Assembly: GCA_023515745.1 (NCBI GenBank)
Contig: JALECJ010000258.1
Coordinates: 2,827,164 to 2,891,163 of the forward strand
DNA: 64,000 nucleotides
Source: Amoeboaphelidium protococcarum
Taxonomy: Eukaryota > Aphelidiomycota > Aphelidea
Direction: 5' to 3'
The translations under genes and the position numbers were made by a program. Within the stretch, counting starts at the first letter, position 1. Each line of letters starts with the position of its first letter. The notes beneath the pieces were generated by a model. It was not told the DNA's origin and ran no database searches. It saw only the letters and a program-made list of their open reading frames with translations. Of this stretch, positions 62,563 through 64,000 are shown in pieces.

Positions 62563-63681
62563 TCAGTTCATCTGTCTGATCAAGTTGTTGATGAACAGCT
62601 CGCGGTTACCAGTGTCACCACCCTCGATAAAGTGCAACACCTTCTTCTTGCTCCAGCCACCAGTTGGGTTGGACAGCTTGAATGGCCACAGGAAGTTGTT
62701 CACCTCCTTGAAATTAGGACCGACAGTGTAAATTTCGTGCACCAGATCCTCAACACAGATGATGCCAAGCTTGCCCAGGCTCTTCTCCACGATGGCGTTA
62801 TCGGATAGAGGGATACGCTGCTTGCTCTGTGCATCCTTACCGAAACCACGCTTGTAGATCAGCTCTCTGACGCTCTTCAAGTTTGGAGTACCGTATGCAA
62901 TGTATGGCTCAACGAGCTTCAGCATCTGCATTGTGCAGTTGGTCAATCTGATGAATACACCATTGTTGATCTGACGCAGACGCAACAGCTGCAAAATCTT
63001 TCTAGGCTTTGGAGCAATCTTGTTAATACCCTTGATACGGATGACGAATGCCAACTTTGGCTCAGCAGGCACGTAAAAGTTACCAGCTGCCTTGGCCTGA
63101 CGACGCAAACGGATCTCCTCCTTCTCAGCCTGGACATACTCCTTTGCGTACTACTCTGCGCGCTTGAAGATGACTTTACGGTTCTCCTTCTTGGCCTACA
63201 CATATGGTCACAATATATATTATCAAGTTAGTACATGTACCGAATAAAGAGGTATTATGACGCGTAATTATATCACTCAAATGTCTAGACAAGTAAAGCA
63301 GCACAAATCATGATAGTCAGCCCCGAAAGATGGTATTACTGGTAGCTTCATCGCATTTTACCGCTAGCTTTCCAAATATAACGTGTCATCAATCCATCAT
63401 GAAGAAGTGTTGCTTTACTTTGTTTTCTACTATATATATAATCTGACCATTAGATTGATGCCAGTCCACTGGTTTTGATTATTAATATAATGAACGATTC
63501 CATTCCATTGTCTCTCTGTTTGTCTGAGTGAATGCAATTGATTACGCGACCCAACACCTCCATATAAATAAAAACTTACTTTTCTAGCCTCGACAAGAGC
63601 AGCCTAACGCTCAGCAGCAGTCTTCTATGTCTACTTGCGCTTCTTTAACACGGATTCTGGTACAGTCTTAACGTCAGTCAT
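62563..63681 (-). CDS. RPL7: 60S ribosomal protein uL30 (RPL7)
   Basis: Two exons (63681-63580 and 63195-62563), 244 aa. Basic N-terminal extension ([20 protein letters not shown]), then [118 protein letters not shown] and [20 protein letters not shown]: complete eukaryotic uL30. It sits in the large ribosomal subunit. The 384-nt intron is by far the longest in the window, ends in GTGTAG and carries a box C/D snoRNA. Codon usage is C-ending, like GAPDH. Confidence 0.97.
63309..63401 (-). ncRNA. Intronic box C/D snoRNA, snR39-like, guiding 25S/28S rRNA methylation
   Basis: Inside the RPL7 intron, same strand. Read 5'-3' on the minus strand: stem CATGAT (63401-63396), C box TTGATGA (63392-63386), ~65 nt, D box CTGA (63320-63317), closing stem ATCATG (63314-63309) complementary to the first. 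The ~14 nt before the D box (ACCATCTTTCGGGG) are complementary to the conserved large-subunit rRNA segment CCCGAAAGATGGT. By the D+5 rule the modified nucleotide is the G of CCCG. Yeast carries snR39 and snR59 in its two RPL7 introns for a site two bases away, and snR39b for the equivalent G (from memory). The first C-box base is T rather than purine; an internal GATGAA may be C'. Confidence 0.82.
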
Positions 63682-64000
63682 ACTGATTTTGGTTTAATTT
63701 TCTCTTTTCTCCACTGTAAGAATGGTACTTGAACCGTTAAGATTTCTTAATGATTCGCGAGAAAACGTTCTCGTCTCGGTTAAGGTTTTGATCTCTCGCC
63801 GCGTTGCCAATGATGATTTAGTCACTCCAACTGAGAATAGAGAGAATGAAAGAAAATTACACGCCAAAGCAAGGGCGAGGATGTTGTCGCGAGTCAAAGG
63901 CGGATCCGCTCGCACTTTCTTAGAAGGACTCTACCGGTAAGACGTTTCAATATCATGAGAGCATCCATTTACGGACCCATTTTGAGTGTCATTAAAAAAA
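63682..64000. promoter_or_regulatory. Upstream region of RPL7
   Basis: The 319 nt up to the window edge. A 78-codon plus-strand frame (63722 onward) is not supported as a gene. Pyrimidine-rich patches just upstream of the RPL7 ATG may be promoter sequence. Confidence 0.3.

Overview
This is a gene-dense nuclear window from a eukaryote in which TAA and TAG are read as glutamine and TGA is the only stop. The frames of well-known proteins (GAPDH, cystathionine beta-synthase, DHODH, PDX1, uL30, GMF, Rheb) run through in-frame TAA/TAG, often at positions where the family has Gln, and end at TGA. Standard-code ORF calling breaks almost every gene here into pieces. Sixteen introns can be placed. Fifteen are 36-82 nt, and all sixteen end in TGTAG. 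The gene set points to Holomycota (fungi and fungus-like relatives): a chitin-synthase-family protein with a DEK_C tail, a Cdc24-type RhoGEF with a calponin-like domain, a HUT1-type transporter, TADA1/Hfi1 and a Cwh8/DOLPP1-type phosphatase. Complex I (NDUFB3), a heme-type CBS and Rheb suggest an early-diverging lineage such as a chytrid-like fungus or an aphelid. The placement is inference.

Layout. 0-5 kb: the end of an ACBD6-like acyl-CoA-binding/ankyrin gene, two coiled-coil genes and a PDCD2/Tsr4 homologue. 5-10.3 kb: HUT1 transporter, a tandem pair of secreted DNase I-like enzymes, an SOSS-B-type OB-fold protein and NDUFB3. 10.5-19 kb: APC11, a coiled-coil protein, a QCR10-like subunit, a histidine phosphatase, an RMI1-like OB protein, an inositol 5-phosphatase, CBS and WDR70. 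19.8-29 kb: one 9.2-kb intronless ORF for a HUWE1/Tom1 homologue that ends before any HECT domain. 29-36 kb: an acylpyruvase, an Aven-like protein, mitochondrial uS13, GMF, DHODH and a Pro/Gln-rich surface protein with a GPI-type tail. 36.5-46.3 kb: a chitin-synthase-like protein with altered catalytic motifs, a phosducin-like protein, TADA1, a Cdc24-like GEF and a large type I membrane protein. 46.4-51 kb: PDX1, a small secreted protein, WDR61/Ski8 and Rheb. 51-57.2 kb is an unusual stretch: a frame interrupted by TGA, a duplicated fragment of the GAPDH 3' end, a nuclease-like/kinase-like fusion gene, the intact GAPDH gene and about 1.6 kb of unresolved sequence. 57.2-64 kb: dolichyldiphosphatase, a 1291-residue zinc-finger protein and ribosomal protein uL30 (RPL7), whose long intron carries a box C/D snoRNA.

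The genes are mostly unrelated housekeeping functions packed on both strands with short intergenic gaps, as expected for a compact eukaryotic genome. No operon-like logic is evident. The accessory layer consists of secreted or surface proteins (two DNases, a GPI-type protein, an adhesin-like protein, a small Cys protein) and the nuclease/kinase gene; together they would fit a parasite or osmotroph with a surface and secretome repertoire, which is inference. I recognised no tRNA, rRNA, intact transposon or CRISPR array by eye. Because only one codon in 64 is a stop, open frames up to about 150 codons arise easily by chance, so short unmatched ORFs are treated with caution throughout.
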